From positions 95,367-159,366 of the forward strand of contig CASFGA010000008.1 of assembly GCA_949294185.1 (NCBI GenBank): a DNA stretch of 64,000 bases, written 5' to 3'. Source of the DNA: an uncultured Bacteroides sp. GTDB lineage: Bacteria; Bacteroidota; Bacteroidia; Bacteroidales; Bacteroidaceae. The notes under the pieces were generated by a model. That model made no database searches. It was not told the DNA's origin and saw only the letters and a list, made by a program, of their open reading frames with translations. This document shows positions 54,639 through 64,000 of the stretch, piece after piece; positions within the stretch are counted from its first letter, which is position 1, and each line of letters starts with the position of its first letter. The position numbers were made by a program, and so were the translations under genes.

Positions 54639-57413
54639 CTATTCGTGCAATTTTTCCGCCAGATATTGTCCCGTATACGAAAAGGCGCACTGCGCCACTT
54701 CTTCCGGCGTTCCGGCGGCAGTCAGGTATCCTCCTTTGTCGCCGCCTTCAGGGCCGAGGTCGATTACATAGTCCGCACACTTGATGACATCCATGTTGTG
54801 TTCGATGATGACGATGGTATGTCCGCGCGCTATCAGCGAGTCGAACACCTCAAGCAGCTTCCTGATGTCGTGGAAGTGGAGTCCGGTGGTCGGTTCGTCG
54901 AATACGAAGATGGTGGGCTGCGCCTTCTCCACGCTGAGGAAGTAGGCGAGCTTCACGCGTTGGTTTTCGCCTCCGGATAGAGTGGACGACGACTGCCCGA
55001 GCTTGATGTAGCCCAGTCCCACACTTTGCAGCGGAAGCAGCTTCTTCACAATCTTCTTCTGTCCGTGTTCCGTAAAGAACTCGATGGCCTGGTTGACGGT
55101 CATTTCCAGTATGTCGTAGATGCTTTTTCCCTCATACTTCACCTCAAGCGTATCCTTCTTGAAGCGCTTGCCGTGACACGATTCGCACTCCAGCACCAGG
55201 TCGGCCATAAACTGCATCTCCACCGTTATCGTGCCTTCTCCCTTGCACTCCTCGCAGCGTCCGCCCTCGGTATTGAACGAGAAGTAGCCCGCCGTGTAGC
55301 CCATCTGCCGGGCGAGCGGCTGTTCGGCAAACAGCTTGCGTATTTCGTCGTAAGCCTTCACGTAGGTCACCGGATTGCTGCGCGACGACTTGCCGATGGG
55401 GTTCTGGTCTACAAACTCGATGTCCGTCACCTGGCGCAGGTCTCCTTCCAATGCGACAAACTCTCCCGGACGGTCGCTCACATCGCTGTATTCGCGCTTC
55501 AGGGCCTTGTAGAAGATGTCGCGCACCAGAGTGCTCTTTCCCGAGCCGCTCACGCCTGTCACCACTGTCATCACGTTGAGCGGAAAGCGCACGTCGATGC
55601 CCTTCAGGTTGTTTTCGCGCGCTCCCTTCACCTCGATGTAGTTGTTCCATGCCCGGCGGCTCTTGGGCAGAGGGATGGTCTCTTCCCCCAGCAGATACTT
55701 TACGGTATAGCTGTCGCTTCCCTTGCGCAGGTCTTTCATGTCTCCCTGATACACGATTTCCCCGCCTAAGCGTCCGGCTTTCGGTCCGATGTCGATGATG
55801 TAGTCAGCTGCACGGATGATTTCCTCGTCGTGCTCCACCACCACCACGGTGTTGCCCAACTGCTGTAGCTGGCGCAGCACCTTTATCAGCCGGTCGGTGT
55901 CGCGGCTGTGCAGTCCGATGCTCGGCTCGTCCAGAATGTAGAGCGAACCCACCAGACTGCTTCCCAGTGAGGTGGCCAGATTGATGCGCTGGCTCTCGCC
56001 GCCCGACAGCGTGTTGCTCAGCCGGTTGAGCGTGAGATAGCCCAGCCCCACATCCGACAGGAAGTTCAGCCGGCTGTTTATCTCGTTCAGCAGTCGCTGG
56101 GCGATGGCCGTGTCGTGCTCGTCCAGTGTCAGGCTGCGGAAAAACTCCTTCAGCTGATATACGGGCATCTCCACCAGTTCGGAGATGTTCTTTCCGCCCA
56201 CCTTTATATAGTTGGCCTCCTTCTTCAGACGGCTTCCGTGGCAGTCGGGACACACGGTCTTGCCTCGGTAGCGGGCGAGCATCACGCGATACTGCACCTT
56301 ATACTGGTTTTCCTCCAGCATCTTGAAGAACGAGTCGATGCATACCTTCTCTCTCGGCCCGTGCCACAGATAGTCCTTCTGCTCCGGGGTCAGCTCGTAG
56401 TAGGGCGTGAAGATGGGGAAGTCGTGTGCCGGAGCCTCGCGCAGGAACTCGTTCAGCCATTCGCCCATCTTTTCCCCCCGCCAGCAGAGCACGGCACCGT
56501 CGTATACGCTCAGGGCGCGGTTGGGGATGACCAGATGCTCGTCGATGCCGATTATCTTGCCGAATCCCTCGCACGTGGGGCAGGCCCCGATGGGGGAGTT
56601 GAACGAAAACATCTGGTCGTTCGGTTCCTCAAACCGGATGCCGTCAGCCTCAAACTTGGTGCTGAAGGCGTGCAGGCGGCTCTCTCCGTCGGGCTGGTAG
56701 AAGCGGAGCAGACAGGCTCCGTCACCCTCATACATGGCCGTCTCGGCCGAATCGGTGAGCCGGCTCACGGCATCCTTGCTGTCGTCGCAGCTCATGCGAT
56801 CTATCAGCAGGTAGAGCTTGTCGGCGGCATCGTAGGTATAGTCTTCTATCCGCACGATTTCGCCGTCCGCCTCCAGTCGCGTGAACCCTTCCTTCAGGTA
56901 CATTTCAAGTTGTTCGGCAGGCGTGCGCCCGTCGCGCGGCACGATGGGCGTGAGCACCGTATAGCGTGTCCCCTTGGGATACGACAGCATGCAGCGCACG
57001 ATGTCTTCCGGGCTGTCCTTCTTCACCAGCTGCCCGCTCACGGGCGAGTAAGTCTTTCCCACGCGGGCGAAGAGCAGGCGCAGGTATTCGTAGATTTCGG
57101 TGGATGTCCCCACGGTGGAGCGCGGGTTGCGGCTTGTCACCTTCTGCTCGATGGCGATGGCGGGCGGGATACCCTTGATGAAGTCGCACTCGGGCTTGCT
57201 CATGCGCCCCAGAAACTGGCGGGCATACGATGACAGACTCTCCACGTAGCGCCGCTGCCCTTCGGCATACAGCGTGTCGAAGGCCAGCGACGACTTGCCC
57301 GACCCCGACAGCCCCGTGATGACCACGAGCTTGTTTCGCGGAATGTCTACACTGATGTTCTTCAGATTGTTTACTTTCGCACCCTTGATGGATATACAGT
57401 TGCTTTCAGACAT
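54639..57413 (-). CDS. uvrA: Excinuclease ABC subunit A
   Basis: A 924-residue UvrA, damage sensor of nucleotide excision repair. Two ABC ATPase modules: Walker [13 protein letters not shown] near residue 35 and [12 protein letters not shown] near residue 625, signatures [12 protein letters not shown] and [12 protein letters not shown]. Zinc-finger Cys pairs: CPTC/..., [16 protein letters not shown] and CESCHGKR. Length is normal. Lone gene. Confidence 0.98.
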   Translation of the reverse strand: MSESNCISIKGAKVNNLKNISVDIPRNKLVVITGLSGSGKSSLAFDTLYAEGQRRYVESLSSYARQFLGRMSKPECDFIKGIPPAIAIEQKVTSRNPRSTVGTSTEIYEYLRLLFARVGKTYSPVSGQLVKKDSPEDIVRCMLSYPKGTRYTVLTPIVPRDGRTPAEQLEMYLKEGFTRLEADGEIVRIEDYTYDAADKLYLLIDRMSCDDSKDAVSRLTDSAETAMYEGDGACLLRFYQPDGESRLHAFSTKFEADGIRFEEPNDQMFSFNSPIGACPTCEGFGKIIGIDEHLVIPNRALSVYDGAVLCWRGEKMGEWLNEFLREAPAHDFPIFTPYYELTPEQKDYLWHGPREKVCIDSFFKMLEENQYKVQYRVMLARYRGKTVCPDCHGSRLKKEANYIKVGGKNISELVEMPVYQLKEFFRSLTLDEHDTAIAQRLLNEINSRLNFLSDVGLGYLTLNRLSNTLSGGESQRINLATSLGSSLVGSLYILDEPSIGLHSRDTDRLIKVLRQLQQLGNTVVVVEHDEEIIRAADYIIDIGPKAGRLGGEIVYQGDMKDLRKGSDSYTVKYLLGEETIPLPKSRRAWNNYIEVKGARENNLKGIDVRFPLNVMTVVTGVSGSGKSTLVRDIFYKALKREYSDVSDRPGEFVALEGDLRQVTDIEFVDQNPIGKSSRSNPVTYVKAYDEIRKLFAEQPLARQMGYTAGYFSFNTEGGRCEECKGEGTITVEMQFMADLVLECESCHGKRFKKDTLEVKYEGKSIYDILEMTVNQAIEFFTEHGQKKIVKKLLPLQSVGLGYIKLGQSSSTLSGGENQRVKLAYFLSVEKAQPTIFVFDEPTTGLHFHDIRKLLEVFDSLIARGHTIVIIEHNMDVIKCADYVIDLGPEGGDKGGYLTAAGTPEEVAQCAFSYTGQYLAEKLHE

Positions 57414-57572
57414 GCTTCAATCGGTTTGTTTGTCCTTTATGAGGAGATTCGTTCAAAATAGGCGCAAGTTATCAAGAATTTTCCGATTGTGCAAGCCGCC
57501 GGGGCACAAAACGGGATTGACTCTGTCGTTGTGATTTTTTTACAATATGTTTTGAAATATTAAATTAATATG

Positions 57573-57580
57573 TATATTTG
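57573..57580 (+). promoter_or_regulatory. Bacteroides-type promoter with -33 TTTG and -7 TATATTTG
   Basis: TTTG at 57551-57554 and TATATTTG at 57573-57580 with 18 bases between; the best matched two-part promoter in the window, serving the BACON/M64 pair. Confidence 0.7.
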
Positions 57581-57625
57581 TCAAATTGAAATTATTTGTT
57601 GCTAATTCTTAAATACTTGATACTT

Positions 57626-58924
57626 ATGAAACACATTCGTCATTGGATTCAAAGGTGCAAATTACATGGAATTTTGATGCTGCTCCTTTTGGCTGCATGT
57701 TCCGAATCAGGTGAGGATTTGGAAGAACCGCTTCCTCCTGAATCCGAACCAGAACTTGTCAGGCAAGAAATAACACTTAAATCCGGTACGGACAGACAAC
57801 CGGTTGTCGGACAGTCGGGAGGTTCTTTATCAATTGAATTTACGGCTACGGCTGCATGGACAGCTACTGTAAGCGATTCACAGGCCGATAGTTGGATTGA
57901 TGTCTCGCCTGTAGCAGGTGAAGCGGGTGAGGCGGTGGTTACCGTTACGATAGCTCCCAATGAAGGAACAGACGAACGTTCAGTGTCTGTCTTTATAGAT
58001 TGTGGAGAAGATCGGGAGGTCATAGTCGTGACTCAAAAGCAAAAAAAGGAAGAATCTGCGTTGTCACTCTCCGCTAAGGTTTTATATGTAGGGTCAGAAG
58101 GCGGGACTGTGGATGTGCAGGTGCAGTCGAATGTTGCTTATACATTTTATGCGGAAGCTGAATATGACTGGATTTCAGAACTTCCATCAAAGACACTTCC
58201 CACCCATACCATTTATTTTAAGGTGCAGCCAAATGATACATACGATGTGCGTGAGGCACGTTTCATCTTTACTGACGAAACGGGAACGTTTACAGAGACA
58301 TTGCTTGTCCGTCAGTCGGCTGCTAAAGGATTGACTGTAAACACATATTTTGTCAGTCTTGCGGCAGAGGATAAAGGCTTTTCTTTGGTTGTGCAGACCA
58401 ATGTAGAATATACGGTTTCCATCGATGGTGACTGGCTGAAGCTAGTGGAAAGCAGAGGGCTGACTACCGAGACTTTGGCTTTTGTTTGCGAACAGAATGT
58501 CAGTCCGGATTTCCGTGAAGCAACCATCCAGATTGACAGCGAAATAGGGATACATATGATTCAAGTAGTTCAAGGTGGTAAAACAGAAGAGGTAAGTGAT
58601 TTTATGAATGTTTCTCCCGCTGTTTTGTCTTTTGGCTGGAAATCCGATATATTTACCGTTACGGTCAGTACCAATGTCATGTATAGCGTGATAAGTAATG
58701 CAGCATGGATAAGCTCCACAGTAACAGGACTGACGGATAATATTTTCATCACTTTTACTTTGGCGGAAAATGAAGGGACTTCCAGCCGTGAAGCCATCCT
58801 GACATTTGCTTCGGAAGACGGTAGCATTGTACGTACTGTAACGGTGACGCAAGGTGGAAAACGACAGTTTGCAACAGCAGGAGGACAGATAGAAGATTTT
58901 ACTGAGAATGAAGAAGAATGGTAA
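57626..58924 (+). CDS. Four-BACON-domain lipoprotein
   Basis: A 432-residue lipoprotein with a long signal and lipobox LAAC (Cys26). Four BACON-type Ig-like repeats follow (about residues 50-140, 147-230, 233-317, 322-415), each with a hydrophobic strand, a WI/WL segment near its middle and a closing TVTQ/VVQGG strand. BACON domains are thought to bind glycans or serve as mucin-adhesion spacers. The start at 57626 is preferred over an earlier in-frame Met. The M64 protein begins 23 bases downstream. Confidence 0.9.
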   Translation: MKHIRHWIQRCKLHGILMLLLLAACSESGEDLEEPLPPESEPELVRQEITLKSGTDRQPVVGQSGGSLSIEFTATAAWTATVSDSQADSWIDVSPVAGEAGEAVVTVTIAPNEGTDERSVSVFIDCGEDREVIVVTQKQKKEESALSLSAKVLYVGSEGGTVDVQVQSNVAYTFYAEAEYDWISELPSKTLPTHTIYFKVQPNDTYDVREARFIFTDETGTFTETLLVRQSAAKGLTVNTYFVSLAAEDKGFSLVVQTNVEYTVSIDGDWLKLVESRGLTTETLAFVCEQNVSPDFREATIQIDSEIGIHMIQVVQGGKTEEVSDFMNVSPAVLSFGWKSDIFTVTVSTNVMYSVISNAAWISSTVTGLTDNIFITFTLAENEGTSSREAILTFASEDGSIVRTVTVTQGGKRQFATAGGQIEDFTENEEEW

Positions 58925-58947
58925 TTGCAGATAAAAACACTATGATT

Positions 58948-61947
58948 ATGAAACATATTTATATACAGATAATCTGTTGTCTGGTTTTGCTTGGTCTGGC
59001 AGGATGCAGGCAAGACGAATGGCAGTCGCAACAGCAGGAAACACGACTGACTTCTGTGAAGGCTACGGTTCCGGCTTCTGTCAGAAGCCGTACACAATTG
59101 TCCGGTAATTCGGTGATATGGGAACGTTCGGACGCTATCGGAATTTTCAGTAATGCTTCAACTGAAGCCGTGCGGTATGATTTGACAGGCATTGAAGACG
59201 GGGTCGCAAGTTTTGAAAGCGAGACGGGGGTAAGTGGCGATGAGTTTTACGCCTTTTATCCGTACAGCGCTCAAAGCATGACTAACGGTAGTAAAGCGGT
59301 GTCTTTCCATCTGCCAAATGAGCAAGACTACCGTTCGGGCAGTTTCGATACGGGCGTTTGTCCGATGGTTGCCAAGAGTACGACTAATGAATTTCGTTTC
59401 TTGCAGACCTGTGGCATTATCCGTTTGCGCCTGACCGGTACGATGGCGATTTCGTCCATTTTATTGCGGGGAAATGGGAACGAGGCAATAGTGGGCGACG
59501 GTACGATAGATATAGCATCAGACGCACCGGTGTTCAACATTATGAGGAACTCGTTTGGCTCTGTCCGTCTGCGTACATCCGACAATGTGCAGTTGACAGA
59601 AACAAACGCCACCGAATTTCATTTCGTAGTAGCTCCCCAGACCTTTGCGAAAGGCATTACAGTGGAGATAACCGGTATTGTTAACGGTCAGAAGCAGGTT
59701 ATCCGGAAGCAGACTTCGAAGTCTGTAACCGTCACTCGTTCCGTTATTTCCAGTTTTGCGGCGGTGGATGCCGATGCGGAACTGGAATTGGAAGGACCGA
59801 CAGATTGGGATATTCTTGTAGCACTCTATGATGCGACCAACGGAGACAATTGGACGAATAATGACAACTGGTGTACAGATAAGCCTTTGTCAGAATGGTA
59901 TGGTGTAACGATGGATTATTATAATGAAAAAGTAACACTACTGAATTTGAATGATAATAATTTGAGCGGGACGATACCGGAAGAAATAGAGAACTTGGAT
60001 TTGTCTACTCTGAGTTTGAGAAATAATCAATTGACGGGTGAGATACCGGCTTCTATCGGCAATGTTTCTACACTTTATTATTTAGATATAGCAAATAATA
60101 AACTTACAGGAAGTATTCCCTCCGAACTTGGAAAGTTGGCTAATTTGGAGATTTGTTGTTTGCATAAAAATCAGTTGACAGGAAGTATTCCCTCCGAATT
60201 TGGCAATCTGTCTAAGTTGAGTAATTGTTATTTGTATAATAATCAGTTGACAGGTAATATTCCCTCTGAATTTGGAAAGTTGGCTAATTTGGAGATTTGT
60301 TATTTGTTCGGCAATCAACTGGAAGGAACGCTTCCGGAATCATTGGCTAACTTGACCAAACTTTCGGTTATGGATTTTTCTGGGAACATGTTGGGAGGAG
60401 ACCTTCCGGAAGCAGTAACCGCTACCGATTGGTGGCAGAGAGACGGATATGTCTGCGTCAGACAGAATGCTCCGGGTGGCTTTACTTTCGAGACCGTTAA
60501 CCTGCATATCCCCGATTTTACAGCGACAGACAATCGTGGCAATACCATTCGCACGGCTGATATTGTTTCCGACCATAAAGTTACCTTATATTATATATGG
60601 GCTACATGGTGCGGATACAGTCGGGAGTTTCATCCGGTGATGTCGGAACTGTACCAACGTTACAAGAATCATTCGCTGGAGATTATCGGCGTTTGTGATG
60701 ATGGCATTTCTAATCCGGCAGAAGCGAACAATTACATTGAAAGCAACAATATGGAGTGGCCTACACTGATGGGAAATCCGGAAGGAGGCATTGCTTATTC
60801 CGGTTTCCCGACGGTCATCGCTTTCGATGAAACCGGGAAGATGATTTTCCATGACGGCTTTATGTCACGTGACGAGTTGCCGACATTTCTGAAAGGTATA
60901 TTGGGAGAAGGTGACGAACCTTATGAGTCGACCGACTATTCGGCAGACAGGAAATTCTTTACGTTGCAGAAAGCTGCCAGAGGAAACGGCATCAATGTTG
61001 TGCTGATGGGAGACGCTTTCTCCGACAGGCAGATAGCAGACGGTACGTATGAAAGCGTGATGAGACAGACGGCTGAAGCTTTCTTCAGTGAAGAACCTTA
61101 CACATCCTTTAAAGACTTGTTTAATGTGTATTATGTGAATGCGGTTTCAAAAAATGAAGGATATGTTACAGGAGGTGAGACGGTATTTTCTTGTTATTTT
61201 GGAGAAGGAACACACGTTGGCGGAGCAGATAAGTTGTGTATGCAGTATGCCCAGTCTGTGGGCTTTACCGATGAGCAGATGCAAGATGTATTGATTATTG
61301 TAATGATGAATTCCACCAAGTATGCAGGTACTTGTTCGATGTACTATAATGCGAATTGTATTGGTGATTATGGAAGAGGGACATCGATTGCTTATTGCCC
61401 GATAGGTACGAGTTATGAAGATTTGAGTGCTACACTTTATCATGAAGCGGGAGGACACGGCTTTGCCAAATTGGCCGATGAGTATGCATACGAGTATATG
61501 GGGACGATTCCTAATTATGAGATACTTGAATATCAGGGATCTCGGGAAAGTTATGGTTGGTGGAAAAATACCGATTATATATCCGACCCAACCCAGGTCT
61601 ATTGGAGCAAGTTCATAGATGATTCTCGCTATGACTTTGAAAACATAGGTGTCTATGAAGGAGCGTGTACGTATTGGAAAGGGGCCTACCGGCCTACCGA
61701 GAGTAGCATCATGCGGAATAATAGCGGAGGATTTAACGCACCCTCGCGTGAAGCGATCTATTATCGCATTCACAAATTGGCGTATGGAGAAAGTTGGCCC
61801 TACGATTATGAAGAGTTTGTCAGTTGGGATTTGAACCGGCGCGTAAGGTCACGGAGCGTAAGCGTTTCGCAAAAGAAATATCCGCTTACAGCACCTCCTG
61901 TCATTATCAATGCCCGTTGGGAGAATGGCAGATTCATTTACGAATAA
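58948..61947 (+). CDS. Fimbrillin-like/LRR/thioredoxin-like/M64 metallopeptidase chimera
   Basis: A 999-residue lipoprotein (lipobox LAGC). Order: fimbrillin-like beta region (residues 25-275), plant-type LRR block with LTGxIPxxLGxL repeats (about 286-490), a thioredoxin/TlpA-like domain (about 510-650) whose active site reads WCGYS (C555, S558, no second Cys), and an M64 peptidase domain (about 665-985) with HEAGGHGFAKLADEY at 832-846. M64 enzymes are IgA-cleaving or related zinc peptidases. The His-Glu-His spacing is HExxxH (three residues, one more than canonical). ATG 58948 is chosen because it starts the signal peptide. Confidence 0.88.
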   Translation: MKHIYIQIICCLVLLGLAGCRQDEWQSQQQETRLTSVKATVPASVRSRTQLSGNSVIWERSDAIGIFSNASTEAVRYDLTGIEDGVASFESETGVSGDEFYAFYPYSAQSMTNGSKAVSFHLPNEQDYRSGSFDTGVCPMVAKSTTNEFRFLQTCGIIRLRLTGTMAISSILLRGNGNEAIVGDGTIDIASDAPVFNIMRNSFGSVRLRTSDNVQLTETNATEFHFVVAPQTFAKGITVEITGIVNGQKQVIRKQTSKSVTVTRSVISSFAAVDADAELELEGPTDWDILVALYDATNGDNWTNNDNWCTDKPLSEWYGVTMDYYNEKVTLLNLNDNNLSGTIPEEIENLDLSTLSLRNNQLTGEIPASIGNVSTLYYLDIANNKLTGSIPSELGKLANLEICCLHKNQLTGSIPSEFGNLSKLSNCYLYNNQLTGNIPSEFGKLANLEICYLFGNQLEGTLPESLANLTKLSVMDFSGNMLGGDLPEAVTATDWWQRDGYVCVRQNAPGGFTFETVNLHIPDFTATDNRGNTIRTADIVSDHKVTLYYIWATWCGYSREFHPVMSELYQRYKNHSLEIIGVCDDGISNPAEANNYIESNNMEWPTLMGNPEGGIAYSGFPTVIAFDETGKMIFHDGFMSRDELPTFLKGILGEGDEPYESTDYSADRKFFTLQKAARGNGINVVLMGDAFSDRQIADGTYESVMRQTAEAFFSEEPYTSFKDLFNVYYVNAVSKNEGYVTGGETVFSCYFGEGTHVGGADKLCMQYAQSVGFTDEQMQDVLIIVMMNSTKYAGTCSMYYNANCIGDYGRGTSIAYCPIGTSYEDLSATLYHEAGGHGFAKLADEYAYEYMGTIPNYEILEYQGSRESYGWWKNTDYISDPTQVYWSKFIDDSRYDFENIGVYEGACTYWKGAYRPTESSIMRNNSGGFNAPSREAIYYRIHKLAYGESWPYDYEEFVSWDLNRRVRSRSVSVSQKKYPLTAPPVIINARWENGRFIYE
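60025..60384 (+). repeat. 72-bp tandem repeats inside the LRR region
   Basis: Units of exactly 72 bases (24 residues) begin at 60025, 60097, 60169, 60241 and 60313. The second and fourth share a stretch of about 30 identical bases starting at the TTGGAAAGTTGGC segment, which points to recent duplication. Confidence 0.88.
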
Positions 61948-62029
61948 GTCTGCTGGCATATCGGTCTGATTGGCTGCCGGGCGGATGCCTTGTCCCTGCG
62001 GTGGAGGTGAAAACCTAAACCGTAGGGAT

Positions 62030-62058
62030 AGGGGCACAAAACAGGATTTCGTGCCCCT
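62030..62058. terminator. Hairpin between convergent genes
   Basis: Stem AGGGGCAC / GTGCCCCT between the convergent M64 and propeller genes; no T run on either side, so a weak or bidirectional end is likely. Confidence 0.5.
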
Positions 62059-62072
62059 GTCCGCGGGCAGTG

Positions 62073-63134
62073 TCAGCGCAGGTGCAGGATTTCCAGACGG
62101 ATGGTGTCGTCTGCCGAGTCGTCCACCCGCACCCATGTGCGGTTGTCCTTGTAGAACAGGGAGTGGGTTTCCGTCTTGTCTCCCGTATCCGTCAGGTCGT
62201 TTTTCAGGCACTTCGATACGGTTTTCTGTCCCGTCCGGCGGTCGAGCAGCATCCAGGTGAAGTCTTTCCGGCCCATGTCGCTCTGGTGGAAGGTGTGGAA
62301 GGACATCAGGATGAAGTGCTCTGAGCAGGCGAAGTGGTGAACTATGGCGCGTTCGTCCAGGTCTTGCGGGGAGAGGTCTCTTTTTCCCTTGACCGACAAG
62401 GGGATGGCCTGCCGGATGTGGAACGAGTAGAGCAGGCGGAGGCTGTCGGCAGTCACGGCAGACAGCTCGTCCCAGTTGCGGTCGTAGTAATAGGTGCAGT
62501 CGCCGCCGCGGTTATAGATCATGGGGAAGTAGTGGAACCGGCAGTCTTCGGTCACGTGCGAGTCGATCTGCCTTATCCTGTGACCCGACAGGTCGGCCGA
62601 CCACACCCCTTCGGGCTGCTCGTGGCTGGCATAGATGGGGTAGAAGCAGGTCATGCTTTCCCCCTCCAGACAGGCCATGTCGAGAAAGAAGTGCTCCGTC
62701 GGGGTGGCCGCAAGGAAGTTTCCCTCGTAGTCGTATGTCTTGATTTTCATGTCGCCCTTGTCGAACACGCACAGCTGCCTTTTGTAAGGGTTCAGGCAGA
62801 AAGCCCCGGTGAGCCTGATTTCTTCCGGCCCTTCTCCGCGAGTCTCCATGCGCTTGATCAGCCGTCCGCTTTCCCCGTCGAATATCAGGATGCCCCCGTT
62901 GCCGCTGTCCTCCACAAAAATCCGTCCGCTGTCGAAATACAGGCGTTCCACCCCGCCCACAGGCAGGCTGTCGGTCAGATTCAGGGTGACATACTCCACC
63001 GACTCCGCAAATCCGGAATACGCAATCTCCGCTTCCGTTTCGTTCAGGTCTACTTCTGTCTCTTGCGGGTTGTCCGTCCGCTGGCAGGCCGCCCACAGGC
63101 AGAGGCAGCACACCGTTATCAGTTGTTTGTACAT
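62073..63134 (-). CDS. 6-bladed propeller lipoprotein (DUF5128-like)
   Basis: A 353-residue lipoprotein (lipobox WAAC, Cys17). The body is a six-bladed propeller of the BF-type 6-bladed/DUF5128 group, with the first-blade segments VGGVERLYFDSGRIFVED and GGILIFDGESGRLIKRMET (shown in parts) and the conserved GEGPEEIRLTG. Such proteins are often encoded singly in Bacteroidetes; function unknown. A TAAATTTG box lies 21 bases upstream. Confidence 0.87.
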   Translation of the reverse strand: MYKQLITVCCLCLWAACQRTDNPQETEVDLNETEAEIAYSGFAESVEYVTLNLTDSLPVGGVERLYFDSGRIFVEDSGNGGILIFDGESGRLIKRMETRGEGPEEIRLTGAFCLNPYKRQLCVFDKGDMKIKTYDYEGNFLAATPTEHFFLDMACLEGESMTCFYPIYASHEQPEGVWSADLSGHRIRQIDSHVTEDCRFHYFPMIYNRGGDCTYYYDRNWDELSAVTADSLRLLYSFHIRQAIPLSVKGKRDLSPQDLDERAIVHHFACSEHFILMSFHTFHQSDMGRKDFTWMLLDRRTGQKTVSKCLKNDLTDTGDKTETHSLFYKDNRTWVRVDDSADDTIRLEILHLR

Positions 63135-63155
63135 TCTTTCTTTTGTTGGTTATTG

Positions 63156-63163
63156 CAAATTTA
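63156..63163 (-). promoter_or_regulatory. Bacteroides-type -7 box (TAAATTTG)
   Basis: Minus-strand TAAATTTG upstream of the propeller lipoprotein start. Confidence 0.6.
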
Positions 63164-63404
63164 CGCAAATTCCTTATAGTTCCAAGCCTGTGCCTGAAAA
63201 TTGTTGAAATCCCCCTTTGGCCGTTGCGGGAGCGGCAGAATGCGGGCGGCACGGAGGCGTGAGAGGCGATATTATGTGCACTGTATTAAACATAATATGC
63301 ACCCCTGCCTGCCTTGACCCCTGCCTGCTTTTCTGTTCCGGGTGTTTTTTCTGTTTTTTGCAGGTCGTGTCAAAAGGCAGAAGATGAGGATATTGAATGT
63401 GTTG

Positions 63405-63542
63405 AGGGTGGAGATGGTGGAGGTAATTTGCCGTTTTCTATAACTTTCGCAAAATAAAATAAAAGGCCAGGGGTATACCTGGCACTTTTATTTAAAGAAA
63501 TATTTTAGAAAATCCCGAATTTATCTCCACCATCTCCACCCT
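63405..63542. repeat. Imperfect 138-bp inverted repeat with central palindrome
   Basis: Arms AGGGTGGAGATGGTGGAG (63405-63422) and CTCCACCATCTCCACCCT (63525-63542) are exact reverse complements. The centre (63466-63483) is another palindrome, GCCAGG / CCTGGC around GGTATA, and the inner flanks are partly complementary too. It lies in a region without genes. It could be a bidirectional terminator, a MITE-like element or a structured RNA. Confidence 0.8.
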
Positions 63543-63884
63543 TGCTTGTATCTGCTGGTATATTCCTCTTGTTTTCGGGTCGGTCTGTAAGATTTTCCCA
63601 TTCCAACCCCCTTATACCCCTTGACGACCCCTGCACCCTTTCAGGCCTTCGGGCGGGGCAGGGGGTCAGGCTACGGTTCGGAGGGGGCAAAGGGAAATAT
63701 CTCCGCGGGAAACCGGCGGTTTTCCGCCTGCGGCGCAGAGCGGACATGCCGTGGGCGCATTCACCGCTTCAAATTTTGAAAAATATCGCCGCATGCACAA
63801 ATAAAGTCTTGTTTTGTCTGATATTTAGAGAAATATCCGTAATTTTGCCCCGAAACTTGAAAAACGAGTCTAACGGATAAGGAC
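63543..63884. other. Non-coding stretch before the last ORF
   Basis: GC-rich with several short repeated motifs (GACCCCTGC occurs near 63313 and 63620) and small palindromes. ORFs in it show no protein-like features and I do not annotate any. TAATTTTG near 63838-63846 is a possible -7 box for the ORF below. Confidence 0.4.
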
Positions 63885-64000
63885 ATGAGTATTGTGGCAA
63901 CCTTACATACATTGGCAGGTGTTCCCTCTGAACAAGGCGGGAACATCGTCCGCGTATCTGCCAAAAAACTCATGAAATGCTTGTGTATGTGCAACTTTTG
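63885..64000 (+). CDS. Truncated ORF at the window edge
   Basis: ATG at 63885 opens a frame that runs off the window: 38 residues starting MSIVATLHTLAG and continuing through VSAKKLMKC. It is preceded by a TAATTTTG -7-like box (63839-63846). I do not recognise the protein from this part; it could be the start of a real gene or a chance ORF. Confidence 0.4.
   Translation, partial: MSIVATLHTLAGVPSEQGGNIVRVSAKKLMKCLCMCNF

Noticed and set aside
56115..57233. 372-residue plus-strand ORF
   Set aside because: Antisense to uvrA, whose motifs are unmistakable; the plus frame has no coherent protein features.
63542..63880. 112-residue ORF in the GC-rich stretch
   Set aside because: No start context, no recognisable domain and composition that reflects local GC bias.

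Overview
The window reads as chromosome of a gut Bacteroidales bacterium, most likely Bacteroides or Phocaeicola. Grounds: the TAnnTTTG -7 promoter element recurs upstream of many genes; lipoproteins carry the SSC/AAC-type lipobox; there are BACON, PCMD, fimbrillin-like and 6-bladed propeller surface proteins; and a Na+-pumping methylmalonyl-CoA decarboxylase cluster of the succinate-propionate pathway is present. The species is not determined.

Layout. 1-0.5 kb: 3' end of a GH10 xylanase ending in a strong terminator. 0.6-2.9 kb: minus-strand run of membrane protein, DUF2520 Rossmann protein, KdsC-like phosphatase and Maf. 3-8.9 kb, plus strand: FemAB-like acyltransferase, methylmalonyl-CoA epimerase, then mmdA, an OadG/lamin-tail fusion, the biotin carrier and the beta subunit. 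9-15.3 kb: an orphan cyclomaltodextrinase C-terminal domain, a radical SAM DNA-repair-type protein, EamA transporter, Fur, Hsp20, SIMPL protein, BadF-type kinase and SlyD-like FKBP. 15.3-19.6 kb: tricorn-like protease and a small envelope cluster (89-aa protein, holin-like, YtxH). 19.9-24.3 kb: SPOR lipoprotein, PCMD protein, an unknown AT-rich membrane protein and a DUF4080 radical SAM protein. 24.4-31.6 kb: prs, a TenI/ThiE-like gene with its own promoter, and a TPP-riboswitch-controlled operon thiS-thiE-thiG-thiC-thiH-thiF. 31.8-39.1 kb: a six-gene minus-strand run dnaN, 3'-5' exonuclease, coaBC, recN, rlmB and a pseudo-protease/TPR protein. 39.2-41.4 kb: DUF3127 OB protein with an SSB-like tail, ACT protein and UPF0210 protein.

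41.4-43.7 kb: a GH63-like glycosidase whose cassette lies between two identical 23-bp direct repeats, each abutting a terminator. 43.7-47.2 kb: a PEGA-like lipoprotein, then AraC regulator, sugar kinase fused to a RapZ C-terminal domain, and a MurU-like nucleotidyltransferase with start-stop overlaps. 47.3-49.3 kb: divergent uronate genes (SDR oxidoreductase and uxuA). 49.5-54.5 kb: propeller lipoprotein, GH8 oligoxylanase and GH3 xylosidase, matching the GH10 at the left edge. 54.6-57.4 kb: uvrA. 57.6-62 kb: two surface lipoproteins, a four-BACON protein and a 999-residue fimbrillin/LRR/thioredoxin/M64 protein. 62.1-63.1 kb: propeller lipoprotein. 63.1-64 kb: no convincing complete gene, a large imperfect inverted repeat, and the start of an ORF running off the edge.

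No tRNA, rRNA, CRISPR array, insertion sequence or phage was recognised. The most interesting items are the kinase-RapZ/MurU/AraC unit, the M64 chimera with an expanded HExxxH motif, the pseudo-HtrA/TPR protein in the dnaN run, the repeat-flanked glycosidase cassette, the SSB-tailed DUF3127 protein and the inverted repeat at 63.4 kb.
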